A stretch of 64,000 nt of DNA from Motiliproteus sp. MSK22-1 (GTDB lineage: Bacteria > Pseudomonadota > Gammaproteobacteria > Pseudomonadales > Balneatricaceae): the NCBI RefSeq assembly GCF_001968815.1, contig NZ_MIEQ01000027.1, positions 124,001-188,000 on the forward strand. The letters run 5' to 3'. The notes beneath the pieces are model-generated. The model worked only from the letters and a program-made list of their open reading frames with translations. It made no database searches and had not been told where the DNA came from. Each line of letters opens with the position of its first letter. Positions within the stretch are counted from its first letter, which is position 1. The position numbers were made by a program, and so were the translations under genes. This document shows positions 34,847-44,222 of the stretch, in pieces.

Positions 34847-36904
34847 ATGACTGAATCTGACCATTTTAAGAAAAAAACAGAAGTCCCCGCACTGTCGTCG
34901 AATGGCTCTTTTGACTTCGACCTAGGGTTTAATCTGCCTGTTCTTCAGGATATTTGTGATGCAATTTCTCAACGTCTTCCCTGTGATATATCCATCATGG
35001 ATCGGCAGGGAGTTATTGTTGCCTGTTCGTTGGAAGGACGGCTAGGAGTCGTACATGAAGGGGCAAAAAGAATCATGTCAGGTGAATTGGATGGGTTGGA
35101 TATTTCTCCCGAGATGGCAGTGAAGTCCGATGTAATGATTGAGGGCTGTAATCAACCTATTGAATTAAATGGAAAACGAGTGGCCAATGTCGGGATTGCA
35201 GCGCCGCTTGCCAAGGCTCGTGAGTATGCGGCTATCGTAAAGATCTGCATAGAAGTGATGTTGAAGGAGCATCTCTATTCCCGTAAAAATCAGCAACTGC
35301 TGGCGGATAAAATTGATCAGACTTCCAAGGCATTAGAGGAGGAAAGTGCTGAAAAGAGGAAGGTGCAGGAATCCTTAGCGAGAAGTGAGCAGCGCCATAA
35401 AGATATCACTGATTATATGTTTGACTCCATTTGGGAAACGGGCCCTGACCATCGTTTTACCTATGTCTCAGAACATATGATGGAGAGGTTGGGTATTGGG
35501 CCTGTTGATATTATTGGTAAAACCCGGTGGGAGTACGTTGAGCCTTTATTAGTGGATCGTGATGAAGAAGCCTGGAGAAAACACCGTGAAGATATGGAAA
35601 ATTATCGTGACTTCAGAGAGTTCCCGTATACCGTCAGAGCGCTAAGTGGTGAGGCCAGGCATATTCAGGCCAGTGGCAAGGCAATGTTCGGTAGTGATGG
35701 AACCTTTCTGGGGTATCGCGGCGCTGCCCGCGATGCAACTGAACAGGTGACAGCAGAACAGGCGCTGAAAGAGAGCGAGATTCGCTTTAAAGATATCGCT
35801 GAGACCGCTTCGGATTGGATCTGGGTTACCGATGAAAATCTACGATTTACCTATATCTCTGATCGATTTTATGACATCACTCAATTGGCAAAGACTGATG
35901 TTATCGGTAAAACACGGCAGGAATTTGCAGGTCAAGAGGTAATAGCAAGGGATCCGGAAAACTGGAAGCAATATGAAGATGCGATCAATGCTCGACAGCG
36001 CATCAAAGAGTTTGAATATGCCAGTGTTAAGGCTGATGGCAGCCCTATGAGTATTAGAATCAGCGGTAATCCGTATTTTAAAGCTGATGGTACGTTCAGT
36101 GGTTATCAGGGAACCGCTACGGATTTGACTGAACTTAAAATGGTCCAGGATCAGTTATTACGTAATGAAAAGCTCGCTGCTTTAGGGGGGATGGTGGCAG
36201 GGCTCACCCATGAGATCAATACACCGGTTGGAAACGCACTGACAGCAGCCTCTTTTCTTAAAGTTGAAGCCTCAGGCATTGTTAAATCGGTTACTAGACA
36301 AAAGCTGACCCGTGATGAATTGGACCAGTTTTTAAGAGAGTCGCAGGAAACTTCAGATATTCTGATTGCGAATTTGCGGCGAGCGACGGAACTGATTGAA
36401 AGCTTTAAAAACGTTGCCGTGGACCAAAGTAGCGATCAAACCCGACAGTTCAGTCTTGAGGAATATATTAATGCGGTAGTGCTAAGCCTGCAGCCTGCAC
36501 TAAAGAAAGGTAAGCATCGAATTATTGTAGACTGTCCTTCTTATCTCGAAATGAACTCCAAGCCAGGTGCACTCTGTCAGGTGTTGACTAACCTGATAAT
36601 GAACAGTTTGATTCATGGATTTGCGGAGTTGGACAGAGGTCATGGATTGATCGGTATTAAAGTCGAGGAGCAAGAGGATCAGTTGCTGATTGACTATTCT
36701 GATAATGGTATCGGCATCTCTGAGCAGGATCAGCAGCGTATGTTTGAGCCGTTTTTTACAACAAAAAGGGGAGAGGGTAGCAGTGGTCTGGGCATGCACC
36801 TTGTTTTCGGGCTAATAACAGAATCCCTGGGGGGAACGATCGACTGTAATAGTCAACCGGGTGATGGGGTGAGTTTTTCCATTGAACTACCAGTAGTGCT
36901 TTGA
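34847..36904 (+). CDS. Cytoplasmic sensor histidine kinase with CdaR-like input domain
   Basis: From the ATG at 34847 this is 685 residues without membrane segments. The N-terminal part (about 20-150) has the diacid-recognition pattern of CdaR-type sensors (DISIMDRQGVIVACS, GRLGVVHEGAKRI, GKRVANVGIAAPL). Two PAS domains follow (about 185-300 and 310-430), then HisKA with His455 in LTHEINTPVG and an HATPase domain (SDNGIGI, GLGMHLV). The kinase probably senses a soluble metabolite, perhaps a sugar acid or dicarboxylate, in the cytoplasm. There is no receiver domain and no response regulator beside it, so it is an orphan whose partner lies elsewhere. Confidence 0.88.
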   Translation: MTESDHFKKKTEVPALSSNGSFDFDLGFNLPVLQDICDAISQRLPCDISIMDRQGVIVACSLEGRLGVVHEGAKRIMSGELDGLDISPEMAVKSDVMIEGCNQPIELNGKRVANVGIAAPLAKAREYAAIVKICIEVMLKEHLYSRKNQQLLADKIDQTSKALEEESAEKRKVQESLARSEQRHKDITDYMFDSIWETGPDHRFTYVSEHMMERLGIGPVDIIGKTRWEYVEPLLVDRDEEAWRKHREDMENYRDFREFPYTVRALSGEARHIQASGKAMFGSDGTFLGYRGAARDATEQVTAEQALKESEIRFKDIAETASDWIWVTDENLRFTYISDRFYDITQLAKTDVIGKTRQEFAGQEVIARDPENWKQYEDAINARQRIKEFEYASVKADGSPMSIRISGNPYFKADGTFSGYQGTATDLTELKMVQDQLLRNEKLAALGGMVAGLTHEINTPVGNALTAASFLKVEASGIVKSVTRQKLTRDELDQFLRESQETSDILIANLRRATELIESFKNVAVDQSSDQTRQFSLEEYINAVVLSLQPALKKGKHRIIVDCPSYLEMNSKPGALCQVLTNLIMNSLIHGFAELDRGHGLIGIKVEEQEDQLLIDYSDNGIGISEQDQQRMFEPFFTTKRGEGSSGLGMHLVFGLITESLGGTIDCNSQPGDGVSFSIELPVVL

Positions 36905-36960
36905 TTTTGTAGTATAAATCCTCGGTTACATGAATATTTCTTTCTGCTTATCACCATTGT

Positions 36961-37040
36961 TTAGGGGACCTTCGAATAAGTCCATTATGTTCTCAGCGAC
37001 CCCCCCTGAGGCCCAAGGGACTTGTTTCCGGGCTCCTTAA
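36961..37040. mobile_element. 80-bp element with imperfect terminal inverted repeats
   Basis: The left end TTAGGGGACCTTCGAATAAG (continuing TCC, to 36983) and the inverted right end starting at 37040 match at 15 of 23 positions, both beginning TTA and ending CAAGTCC or TAAGTCC. Between them are 34 bases with a seven-C run. It looks like a MITE or the two joined ends of a lost insertion sequence. It codes for nothing. Confidence 0.35.
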
Positions 37041-37151
37041 TCTATCGTTTTTTGTGAAAATACTTTGGTATTGGTAAAAAAACAATTAGGATTGTATGGT
37101 TTTCGTTCGATAATTATCTGGTTTTCAACTCAATTGACTGTTTCTTAAGTA

Positions 37152-37460
37152 ATGAAACCTGTACGCAAATCTACTACCGCTGCTATGTCAGAGCTTATTG
37201 AGCAGACTCGGTTGGTTATTCCTTTTGATGCCCCTGTCGCTTCACTGTGCAATGGGCCCTGTACTGGTTGTTCGAAGAAATTGCTGGATTTTCTTGATAT
37301 GGAGCTTGAGGATTGGGAAAGTCGACTTCAGCAAGGAGAAGAGCCCAAACTGGGTGATATCCAAAAGTTGGCAAAACGCTGTAAGAAAATTTATCGTGTG
37401 CTGGAGGGAAATGGATTGATTAGCGATCATCTCCGCTCGCAAACGGCCAGCGGCTCCTAA
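37152..37460 (+). CDS. Conserved hypothetical protein with four-Cys cluster
   Basis: A 102-residue soluble protein of unknown function. The notable feature is CNGPCTGCSKKLLDFLDMEL near residues 33-52, where three closely spaced cysteines and a helical region suggest a metal or redox site. The protein then continues as amphipathic helix (LGDIQKLAKRCKKIYRVLEGNGL) with a fourth cysteine. I recall similar small proteins in other marine and pseudomonad genomes, but without an assigned role. It lies alone between the kinase and the MscS gene. Confidence 0.7.
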   Translation: MKPVRKSTTAAMSELIEQTRLVIPFDAPVASLCNGPCTGCSKKLLDFLDMELEDWESRLQQGEEPKLGDIQKLAKRCKKIYRVLEGNGLISDHLRSQTASGS

Positions 37461-37679
37461 TCGTCTTCCTGACAACCGACACAGGCAAAAAGCAGCCATT
37501 CGTTACTGATCATCCGTTTGGCAATGGTGGTTGAGTATTTTCCGGGAGTAAGGCGATCGCCAGACATATTCTGCGATACCTATTGCGCCTTGTAGTTATA
37601 GGCCTTCCTTTTCTGATTGCTTCCCCAGGACTCTGTTCTTACAATCGAAACGTTTTACCCTTCATATAAAGGAGTTTTC

Positions 37680-40004
37680 ATGGCGCTTGTATCCTTTCCA
37701 AAGCAGTTTTTGATTGTGCTACTGATGTTAATCCTGACGTCTATGATGCCTTTACCTGGTGTGATGGCGGCCGAAACTGATGTTTCCCGAATGAGTGATG
37801 TTGAAGTTCGGGAAAAGTTGATTCAGTTGATGGACGAGGGTGGAGTCAGGCCAGTTGAACAGAGCTATGGTGTTGAAGACTCTGCAAAGGCCGGGATGAT
37901 GGAACAGGTTAAACGCTCTTCCAGCCAGTTTGAAATAAGTGCCGATAGGATTCGTGAGAGCCTCGGTCGGTGGGATCAGCAAATAAATGCAATATGGGAA
38001 AATATCAGTAATCAGCGGGGGTGGAATGGTTTTGGTGAACTGCTGGGCTGGTTCGGATTAATGGTTTTGTCAGGACTTGTACTGGAGAAAACGTTGGGCT
38101 GGCGTTTACAGAAGCTGGGCGACAATATTGCCAACCAAAGTACTGATCATTGGTTGACTATCCTTTGCTACATGTTGCTCAGGCTGTTGTTCAATTTAGT
38201 TCGGGTCGGGGTTTTTGCTTTGGGTGCGCTGATCGTACCCATGCTGGTGACAGATGCCGATAGTCCTTGGCGTACAGCGCTGTTAGCAATGCTTGGAGTG
38301 ATATTCATTGTTCGTCTCATTGCCGTGTTGGGACAAGCTGTCTTTGCTCCTACTGCCCGGGGTATCAGGCCGCTGGCTCTCAACTGTCATCAGGCATCAA
38401 ATATATATTGGTGGGTTCTTGCGTTTTCTCTTTATTACGCCCTGCTGATTAATGTTGTTGAATTGTTAACTGGTTTGGGTCTGGAGCCAATAATGGTGCA
38501 ATTGATCGTGCCTGTTGGTGGATTAGTGATGAATCTGATGGTGAATGTTTTTGTCTGGACTCACCGACATACTATCACCCAGCTGTTCAGTGATGATGAG
38601 TCAGCTGATTCAAATCTTAAACAAATCATCGTTCAGGCCTGGCCCGTGCTTGTGTCAATGTGGTTGCTGACGTTGTGGTTGATATGGGGCTACGCAATAT
38701 TTACTGGAGACTTTCAGGCTGCAGATAAACTGACAATCAGCTGGTGGATTACATTGCTTTTTCCATTGGTGGATCGTTTGTTCTATGTGCTGTTATCTAA
38801 CCTGGTCCAGTTACGTTGGCTCCAGAGTCCTCGTTTTGAGCAGCGTTCAAAACGCTTCCGGCAAATTCTCCAAAATGGCTTGAGACTCATGTTAGTGGCT
38901 TTTGCTGTCTTTTCACTGGCTGAGGGCTGGGGATATCAGACAATGGCAATGATGGAAGCCGGTTGGGTACAGAATTTACTGAGGGCTCTGCTGGATATAG
39001 TCGTGATCATTCTGGTGGCATTTATCACCTGGGAACTGATTCAATCGGCTATAGAAAGACGGTTGCCTGAACCCGTTGAACAGGAAACAGAAAGTCCTGA
39101 AGGTGAAGGTGGCGGGGGAGGGGCTTCAAGAACAGAAACCCTGCTTCCACTGATGAGGTCCTTTATTCTTGCGGTACTTGTGGTGACCGTGGTGCTGTCT
39201 ATATTGAGCTCTATCGGAGTGGAAATTGCGCCCTTGCTGGCGGGGGCTGGTGTGGTTGGTATTGCTATTGGTTTTGGGGCTCAGAAACTGGTTGCCGATA
39301 TTATTTCAGGTGTCTTTTTCTTGCTTGATGATGCATTCCGTCGAGGTGAGTATATTGAAGCGGCTAATATGCGCGGTACCGTTGAGAATATTTCTATCCG
39401 ATCAATGCGTTTGCGGCATCACCTGGGGGCTGTTCAGACAGTTCCCTACAGTGAAATATCCACGGTAAAAAATCTATCGCGAGATTGGGTGACGATGAAA
39501 CTGGAGTTTCGCCTCCCATACGATACTGATGTCGAGAAAGTCCGGAAGATCATCAAAAAGATTGGACTGGCAATGATGGAAGATGAAGAAATAGGACCTA
39601 ATCTTATACTTCCTCTTAAATCTCAAGGCGTTATGCGTGTTGAGGAGTCTGCTTTGATCTTTCGCATGAAGTTTACTTCCAAGCCCGGAGAACAGTGGGT
39701 TATTCGCCGCGAAGCCTATACGCGGGTAAAAGCGGGACTGGAAAAAAATGGTATTCACTTTGCCCACCGATCTGTCCATGTCCTGATGCCGCAGGATCTG
39801 GAAAATGAAAAGGCGTTGACGGGAAATGAGGTGAATGGATCTTCCATCGGCCCGTCTGCTGAGAAGGCATCTAATCAGCTACTTGCCGGTACTTCTGTGA
39901 CATCCGCTGTTGCCGCCGCTTCAGTGACTTCAGCTATCGCTGCTGATTTAAACAGACAAGCCAAGCTGGATCAGGAAGCTGGATCTCAGGAAGATGACAG
40001 ATAA
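37680..40004 (+). CDS. Large MscS-type mechanosensitive channel
   Basis: From the ATG at 37680 (AAGGAG ribosome site five bases before it) this is 774 residues. A signal peptide (about 1-30) is followed by a short periplasmic part, a multi-helix membrane region (about 130-540) and the MscS core. The pore helix reads AGAGVVGIAIGFGAQKLVADIISG and the beta domain runs through MRGTVENISIRSMRLRHHLG. Such channels open when membrane tension rises, releasing solutes after osmotic downshock. The extra N-terminal helices place it in the MscM/YnaI/YbdG-like large group. The tail (about 710-774) is low-complexity Ser, Thr and Ala. A glycine-rich loop GEGGGGGA precedes the pore helices. Confidence 0.9.
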   Translation: MALVSFPKQFLIVLLMLILTSMMPLPGVMAAETDVSRMSDVEVREKLIQLMDEGGVRPVEQSYGVEDSAKAGMMEQVKRSSSQFEISADRIRESLGRWDQQINAIWENISNQRGWNGFGELLGWFGLMVLSGLVLEKTLGWRLQKLGDNIANQSTDHWLTILCYMLLRLLFNLVRVGVFALGALIVPMLVTDADSPWRTALLAMLGVIFIVRLIAVLGQAVFAPTARGIRPLALNCHQASNIYWWVLAFSLYYALLINVVELLTGLGLEPIMVQLIVPVGGLVMNLMVNVFVWTHRHTITQLFSDDESADSNLKQIIVQAWPVLVSMWLLTLWLIWGYAIFTGDFQAADKLTISWWITLLFPLVDRLFYVLLSNLVQLRWLQSPRFEQRSKRFRQILQNGLRLMLVAFAVFSLAEGWGYQTMAMMEAGWVQNLLRALLDIVVIILVAFITWELIQSAIERRLPEPVEQETESPEGEGGGGGASRTETLLPLMRSFILAVLVVTVVLSILSSIGVEIAPLLAGAGVVGIAIGFGAQKLVADIISGVFFLLDDAFRRGEYIEAANMRGTVENISIRSMRLRHHLGAVQTVPYSEISTVKNLSRDWVTMKLEFRLPYDTDVEKVRKIIKKIGLAMMEDEEIGPNLILPLKSQGVMRVEESALIFRMKFTSKPGEQWVIRREAYTRVKAGLEKNGIHFAHRSVHVLMPQDLENEKALTGNEVNGSSIGPSAEKASNQLLAGTSVTSAVAAASVTSAIAADLNRQAKLDQEAGSQEDDR

Positions 40005-40030
40005 GTTTTTCCTGTAAAGACAAAGGGAGC

Positions 40031-40181
40031 CGGCAGTTCGGGGATTTATACTGCCGACATTCAGGAGGTGAGCACTATCGGGCTGTATCCATACAGCGCT
40101 GCGTTCACCTCCCTGGGGCTCTGTAAGCGGTGATCTCTAACCTAGATGATTGACACCGCTTGTTCGCTCAAAAAATTGAGC
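40031..40181. repeat. Four consecutive hairpins between MscS and EF-hand genes
   Basis: H1: CGGCAGT and ACTGCCG at 40031-40056. H2: GGAGGTGA and TCACCTCC at 40064-40112, enclosing the inner hairpin GCTGTAT-CC-ATACAGC. H3: AAGCGGTG and CACCGCTT at 40125-40161. H4: GCTCAA and TTGAGC around AAAA at 40166-40181. All arms are perfect. No T-run follows them except the T-loop of H4 on the minus strand, so only H4 could be a terminator for the EF-hand gene. Confidence 0.6.
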
Positions 40182-40182
40182 A

Positions 40183-40437
40183 TCAAGACTTTTTTTCGAT
40201 TTCCGCTAGGTATGCGCTGTACTCCTCTTTGCTAATTTGGGAGTCTTTGTTACGGTCAATCGTCGCGAATACTTCAGCCAATTTGGGGTGACTTGCAGCT
40301 TCCGTTGCAGTGACTGTACCATCCTGATCAAGATCCAGTACGTCGAAGCTCTCTACTGCCTGGTTCTTCATGGCTCCTGCCATAACTACACTACTGGTTA
40401 AGGCTGCGATGGCAAAGGTGCTGATAACTTGTTTCAT
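40183..40437 (-). CDS. Secreted EF-hand calcium-binding protein
   Basis: An 84-residue protein with a signal peptide (about 1-20, ending VVMAGA) and an EF-hand pair. Loop one is DLDQDGTVTATE (about 35-46); loop two is DRNKDSQISKEE (about 61-72). Both have calcium ligands at positions 1, 3, 5 and 12. A small periplasmic calcium buffer or sensor is inferred. An AAGGAATGACC ribosome site precedes the ATG. It is convergent with the MscS gene, with the hairpin cluster in between. Confidence 0.85.
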   Translation of the reverse strand: MKQVISTFAIAALTSSVVMAGAMKNQAVESFDVLDLDQDGTVTATEAASHPKLAEVFATIDRNKDSQISKEEYSAYLAEIEKKS

Positions 40438-41008
40438 TGGTCATTCCTTAAGTTGATATAAATGAAATCGATACTGTTGTCCTGACCTCGGGTCAGTGAG
40501 AATCGATGGTTCGCAATTGCTATATCAAACCTCGTGCCAGTTTTGAAAAAACAATAAATAACAAAGAGTTATGTTTTTACAAAGACGCTGGTAGAGAAAA
40601 TCGTAACCGAGCTGGCTTTAAATATTCTGATTAGTGTAGCTATTGGCCGACAAAGTTTTTCTATAAAGAATTTACGTCTTAAAAAACAATGTGTTAGTTT
40701 TATCCATATGTTGACGAGCCAAGCTGTGGTCGGAAAAACCAAAGCGGAAGGAAGAGTCTGAATTTGACGTTATTGTTCACTTAATTTATTGAAAAATAAT
40801 ACTATTATTGTATTTTTCACTAAGTTCTACAGTCTCGTTGAGGTTTGTCTGATTGGAGCGACAGTTTAATTGAGATGAGTGGATTGTGATGAGGCTTTAA
40901 TATCCTTGATTGCCCTGTTAGTAAATACTTATGGTGTTATTATTCAGTAGAGCTGTTAACAGGAACGAACGGATCTTCTTCAAACCATTCTGAGGACCCT
41001 GTCATCGA
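40438..41008. other. 571-base gene-free region, AT-rich
   Basis: No open frame of family type is seen on either strand. The middle, 40770-40830, is strongly AT-rich, with a perfect palindrome AATAATA-C-TATTATT at 40795-40809. It separates the EF-hand gene and yfbR, which diverge, so promoters for both must lie here. I could not place a convincing -35/-10 pair. No structured RNA is apparent, but I cannot exclude one. Confidence 0.4.
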
Positions 41009-41644
41009 ATGAATGTTCGTAGTCATTTTTTTGCATACATTAACAAGATTCGCTGGGTTCAGCGCTGGGGATTGAAGCGCAATACGATCCCGGAAAATGT
41101 TATGGAGCATAGCTGGGATGTAGCAACGATCTGCCATGCACTGGCATTGATCCGCAACCGTTTTTACGGAGGTTCTATTGATCCATGTCGACTGGCTACA
41201 GCAGCGCTATACCATGATGTAAGTGAAGTGATTACCGGGGATATGCCAACACCAATCAAATATCACTCTACAGATATACGAGATGCCTATAAGTCGATTG
41301 AAAGGGCTGCGGGTGCTGAGTTGATCAATCTACTGCCAGCGGAGCTGCAGGACGATTTTGCCGAAGTGATGCTTGAGGACAATCTGCCTGAAGACTATCG
41401 TCAGTTAATCAAAGCTGCCGATACACTATCTGCTTATCTAAAGTGTCAGGTAGAGTTAAAAGCCGGTAATGGAGAGTTTGATCAAGCCAAGCGATATGTG
41501 GAAGCCAGGCTAAAAGAAGCGGCCCTGCCTGAAGTTGACTATTTTCTGGAGATTTTTGCTCCCAGTTACCAACTAACGCTTGATGAACTGATGAATGACG
41601 GTAATATCGAACCTCATGAACCTTTTGTATTAAAAGGAGAATAA
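41009..41644 (+). CDS. yfbR: YfbR-type 5'-deoxynucleotidase (HD domain)
   Basis: A 211-residue HD-domain phosphohydrolase with the YfbR pattern: RSHFFAYINKIRWVQRWGLKRNT, then NVMEHSWDVATICHAL and ALYHDVSEVITGDMPTPIKY. The His-x-n-HD ligands for the divalent metal are His34 in MEHSW and the HD pair in YHDVSE. YfbR removes phosphate from deoxynucleoside 5'-monophosphates, part of nucleotide pool balance. Length matches E. coli YfbR (199 residues) with a slightly longer tail. Monocistronic. Confidence 0.93.
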   Translation: MNVRSHFFAYINKIRWVQRWGLKRNTIPENVMEHSWDVATICHALALIRNRFYGGSIDPCRLATAALYHDVSEVITGDMPTPIKYHSTDIRDAYKSIERAAGAELINLLPAELQDDFAEVMLEDNLPEDYRQLIKAADTLSAYLKCQVELKAGNGEFDQAKRYVEARLKEAALPEVDYFLEIFAPSYQLTLDELMNDGNIEPHEPFVLKGE

Positions 41645-41855
41645 ACCGAACTGTTAGCAGACTCTCTGATAGCAGGTAGTAAACTGTCTGGAATGGAAAT
41701 AACAGTTGTCGATATGTTCAGTCGTAACGAACGTAGAGGCTTGATTAAGAATCAAAGAATAATAATCGAAACACTGTTTCTGGTAAATGTGCTACAAACC
41801 ACTGCCAGCCCTGTGTTTCCTAATAAATTATTGGTCATTATAAGGAATCTGCCCT

Positions 41856-42767
41856 GTGTTCTTTTCAAAAAAAAGTTCTGCTAGCTCCTCTCAGGAATTA
41901 ATTGATAAAGATGAACTTGCTTTGTTGCAGCGCAAGGCAGGTCTTGTTGATCGATTGGTCGAAGCTGCTCCTCAAAAAAAGGCCCTGGAGATGACGAATA
42001 ACTCCAGGAAAATGAATGAAACCTCAATGCAGCGTCTGGAGGAAGTTGAACACAGCCTTCAGGTAGTCGAAAGTTTTATCGAGCAATCTCAGCAAGTTGA
42101 AGCTTTGTCGAGTGAGGCTGTGAATGCTGCTCAACAGACAATGTCTACGAGTGAACAGAGTGTTACGCAACTCAACGAATTAGCGGAAAAAATTCAGCTG
42201 GCTGAAACGAATATCCAGGAGTTCACCGGGTTGCTGGAAAGCCTTAACGAAAACAACCAGACGATTAATCAGCTGGTTGAGTCGATAAAAGGGATTGCTG
42301 ATCAAACAAACCTGTTGGCTTTGAACGCTGCTATCGAAGCGGCTCGAGCCGGCGAACATGGTAGAGGTTTTGCGGTGGTTGCTGATGAAGTACGTGCGTT
42401 GGCCAACACAGCTAATGGTTCTGCCGAAAAGATTCAAAGTGAAATGGCTAAAATAATGGATATTTCCAATTCCATTATTCAAAAACAGCAGGGTGTAACT
42501 GCTCGGATCGTTGATAGTCGTGAAATAGCCCATGGTACGGTGGAGAGTCTGGATGGGTTGTCCACAATGGCAAAAGAAAATGCCCGGGCTGCCGAATCCG
42601 TAATTAATCAGCTGCAAGACCAGTTACAAGGCTCTGCGCAGGTGCTTAGTGTTATGCGTACTTCCGTTGAGGGAACTCAGGATGCTATTGGCCGGTCCGA
42701 CAATAATGTTCAGTTGGGTGATTCGTTGGTAGAAGATCTGGAGGTGTTGTCAACACCCATTAAGTAG
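41856..42767 (+). CDS. Soluble methyl-accepting chemotaxis protein
   Basis: A 303-residue cytoplasmic protein without membrane segments. It starts at GTG 41856 with a TAAGGA ribosome site nine bases before. The signalling hairpin is clear: [38 protein letters not shown], flanked by helices. The N-terminal helical segment (about 30-130) does not show a named ligand domain. Such proteins couple to CheW/CheA in clusters; no che genes are in the window. A stem-loop terminator follows its stop. Confidence 0.88.
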   Translation: MFFSKKSSASSSQELIDKDELALLQRKAGLVDRLVEAAPQKKALEMTNNSRKMNETSMQRLEEVEHSLQVVESFIEQSQQVEALSSEAVNAAQQTMSTSEQSVTQLNELAEKIQLAETNIQEFTGLLESLNENNQTINQLVESIKGIADQTNLLALNAAIEAARAGEHGRGFAVVADEVRALANTANGSAEKIQSEMAKIMDISNSIIQKQQGVTARIVDSREIAHGTVESLDGLSTMAKENARAAESVINQLQDQLQGSAQVLSVMRTSVEGTQDAIGRSDNNVQLGDSLVEDLEVLSTPIK

Positions 42768-42794
42768 GTGCCAAGATCAACCTCTATTTAAGAA

Positions 42795-42831
42795 GATCAG
42801 TTACTATTGGATAAGTGGCTGATCCTGTTTT
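42795..42831 (+). terminator. Stem-loop terminator after the chemoreceptor gene
   Basis: GATCAGTTACT pairs with AGTGGCTGATC over 11 bases with two G-T pairs and an eight-base loop, followed by CTGTTTT. It starts 28 bases after the stop at 42767 and touches the stop of the convergent ChaC-type gene, so it may act on both strands. Confidence 0.7.
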
Positions 42832-43420
42832 AATTGGCCAGCTGCTTGAGCTGATCAGCAATATTCTGCAGTCGATGATCGGTAATTCCTAATTGTTTCA
42901 GGTGCTCCAACGTGTTGGAAAGATACTCCTGACTGCTTCCACTGATTCCTTTTGCGTGTTGTATCTGTTTTGCTGCATATTGAGGGGATATTTTCTTTGC
43001 GTATTGCTCATGATCTCTGTTGACGATAAAGCTTAGTGCCTGGGCAGAGCTTCCGGGTTTTCCAAAATGAATGGGTAAAAGTTTCGCCTGATAAATGGTC
43101 GTTGGCATTTCACGGGCATAAAGATATTCGGTCACTGTTGAGATGTCCTTTGAGGCGATGCGAAATGCATGGCCACAACAGGAGCCCCCCCGATCCAAAC
43201 CTAAAACCATCCCCGGTTTTTTAACCGTGCCTCTGTGCACGTAAGACCATACACAGAGTGAACGGTGATAACCGAAAAGACGGGCAGATCTGTGTTCCAG
43301 ATATTCAAATCCAGGGTTCCACATCAGAGAACCATAAGCGAATACCCACAGATCCCCTGGAGGCAGCGTTGGTTTTACAGCCTCGGCATGAGGTTTTAAT
43401 GAAGGATGTAGTTTATTCAT
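42830..43420 (-). CDS. ChaC-type gamma-glutamylcyclotransferase
   Basis: A 196-residue protein with the gamma-glutamylcyclotransferase fold: WVFAYGSLMWNPGF, RSARLFGYHRSLCVWSYVHRG and GLDRGGSCCGHAFRI. ChaC-type enzymes split glutathione to 5-oxoproline and Cys-Gly in the cytoplasm. The YGSL loop binds the gamma-glutamyl group; the catalytic Glu, in the REMP region near 120, is present. The tail of about 50 residues (KKISPQYAAKQIQHAKG) is usual. It is convergent with the chemoreceptor gene. Confidence 0.88.
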   Translation of the reverse strand: MNKLHPSLKPHAEAVKPTLPPGDLWVFAYGSLMWNPGFEYLEHRSARLFGYHRSLCVWSYVHRGTVKKPGMVLGLDRGGSCCGHAFRIASKDISTVTEYLYAREMPTTIYQAKLLPIHFGKPGSSAQALSFIVNRDHEQYAKKISPQYAAKQIQHAKGISGSSQEYLSNTLEHLKQLGITDHRLQNIADQLKQLAN

Positions 43421-43735
43421 ATCATCAGTAGTTTGGAAAACAACACCCGATTCTGCCTGATAGGTTTTGCACTGTGAACTGATTATTTACTAGGAAGCCT
43501 CTATTTATCTGTGAGTACTTATTTTTGCTCAGGTAGTTATTTGCGGGCATCCTTAGAATCTTTTGTAGGGATAATGAATAGTGGTTTCTTCGCAGAGTTG
43601 CTGGCAGGCTCTTTAGAAGAGCTGTGAAACTTTGTTTTTATACAAGAATATTGAAGATGGCTATTGATAGACAATAAAACCAAGCCTAAAGTCTGTCCTC
43701 TGGCATGGTAGTAAAACTGAAATGGAGAGCGTTCA
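43421..43735. other. Gene-free gap between ChaC-type and nfeD genes
   Basis: Only a short perfect hairpin, GCTCTT-TAG-AAGAGC at 43608-43622, stands out. It is about 115 bases before the nfeD start and precedes a T-rich stretch. Promoters for the divergent genes must lie here. I see no coding frame of quality on either strand. Confidence 0.35.
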
Positions 43736-44203
43736 ATGTCGATAGTATTTGAAACCTGGCACTTCTGGGTTATTTTGGCTTTGGCTCTGGCAGCGATGGA
43801 AATGCTGGGGCTGGGGTTTGTCGCCCTGGCCATTGGCGTTTCATGTATAGCGGGAGCCGTTGCTGCGTTGATGGATCAGCCTTTGTGGGTGCAGATCGCA
43901 GCAACGGCGGTCGCTGCAGCCATACTAACTCCTCTTTTTGTGCATTGGTATAAGAAAGCAGGCGTATCGTCAGACCCCGTTTCCGTTACTGGGGACGGTG
44001 GCTCATTGGGACAAATTTGCCTTATCGTTTCTCAACAAGATCGCTTGGGGGTCGTCATTAAGGGGGATTTTTTTCCAGCCCGGTTGGTGCAACAAAATGC
44101 CGGGGAATTGCAGGTGGGCCAGCAAGTAGAGGTAAAAGAGTTTTCCGGCATCACTGCAATGGTCGCTATCGTCGACTCGAACCCTGAAACGCTTGATAGA
44201 TAA
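43736..44203 (+). CDS. NfeD-like membrane protein
   Basis: A 155-residue protein of the NfeD family (YbbK/YbbJ type): membrane helices about 8-28, 32-48 and 52-70, then a soluble OB-fold-like domain (about 85-150; GSLGQICLIVSQQDRLGVVIKGDFFPARL, VGQQVEVKEFSGITAMV). NfeD proteins pair with SPFH proteins in flotillin-like membrane microdomains. Here the SPFH gene follows 20 bases later and both are probably one transcript. No membrane protease domain is present, so this is the short NfeD1b-like type. Confidence 0.87.
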   Translation: MSIVFETWHFWVILALALAAMEMLGLGFVALAIGVSCIAGAVAALMDQPLWVQIAATAVAAAILTPLFVHWYKKAGVSSDPVSVTGDGGSLGQICLIVSQQDRLGVVIKGDFFPARLVQQNAGELQVGQQVEVKEFSGITAMVAIVDSNPETLDR

Positions 44204-44222
44204 ATTAAAAGGAAAGAACCAA

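Noticed and set aside
37552-37561. GGCGATCGCC palindrome before the MscS gene
   Set aside because: Resembles the HIP1 octamer but single here; no evidence of function.
41693-41884. 63-codon frame between yfbR and the chemoreceptor gene
   Set aside because: Overlaps the GTG start of the chemoreceptor gene and has no conserved pattern.
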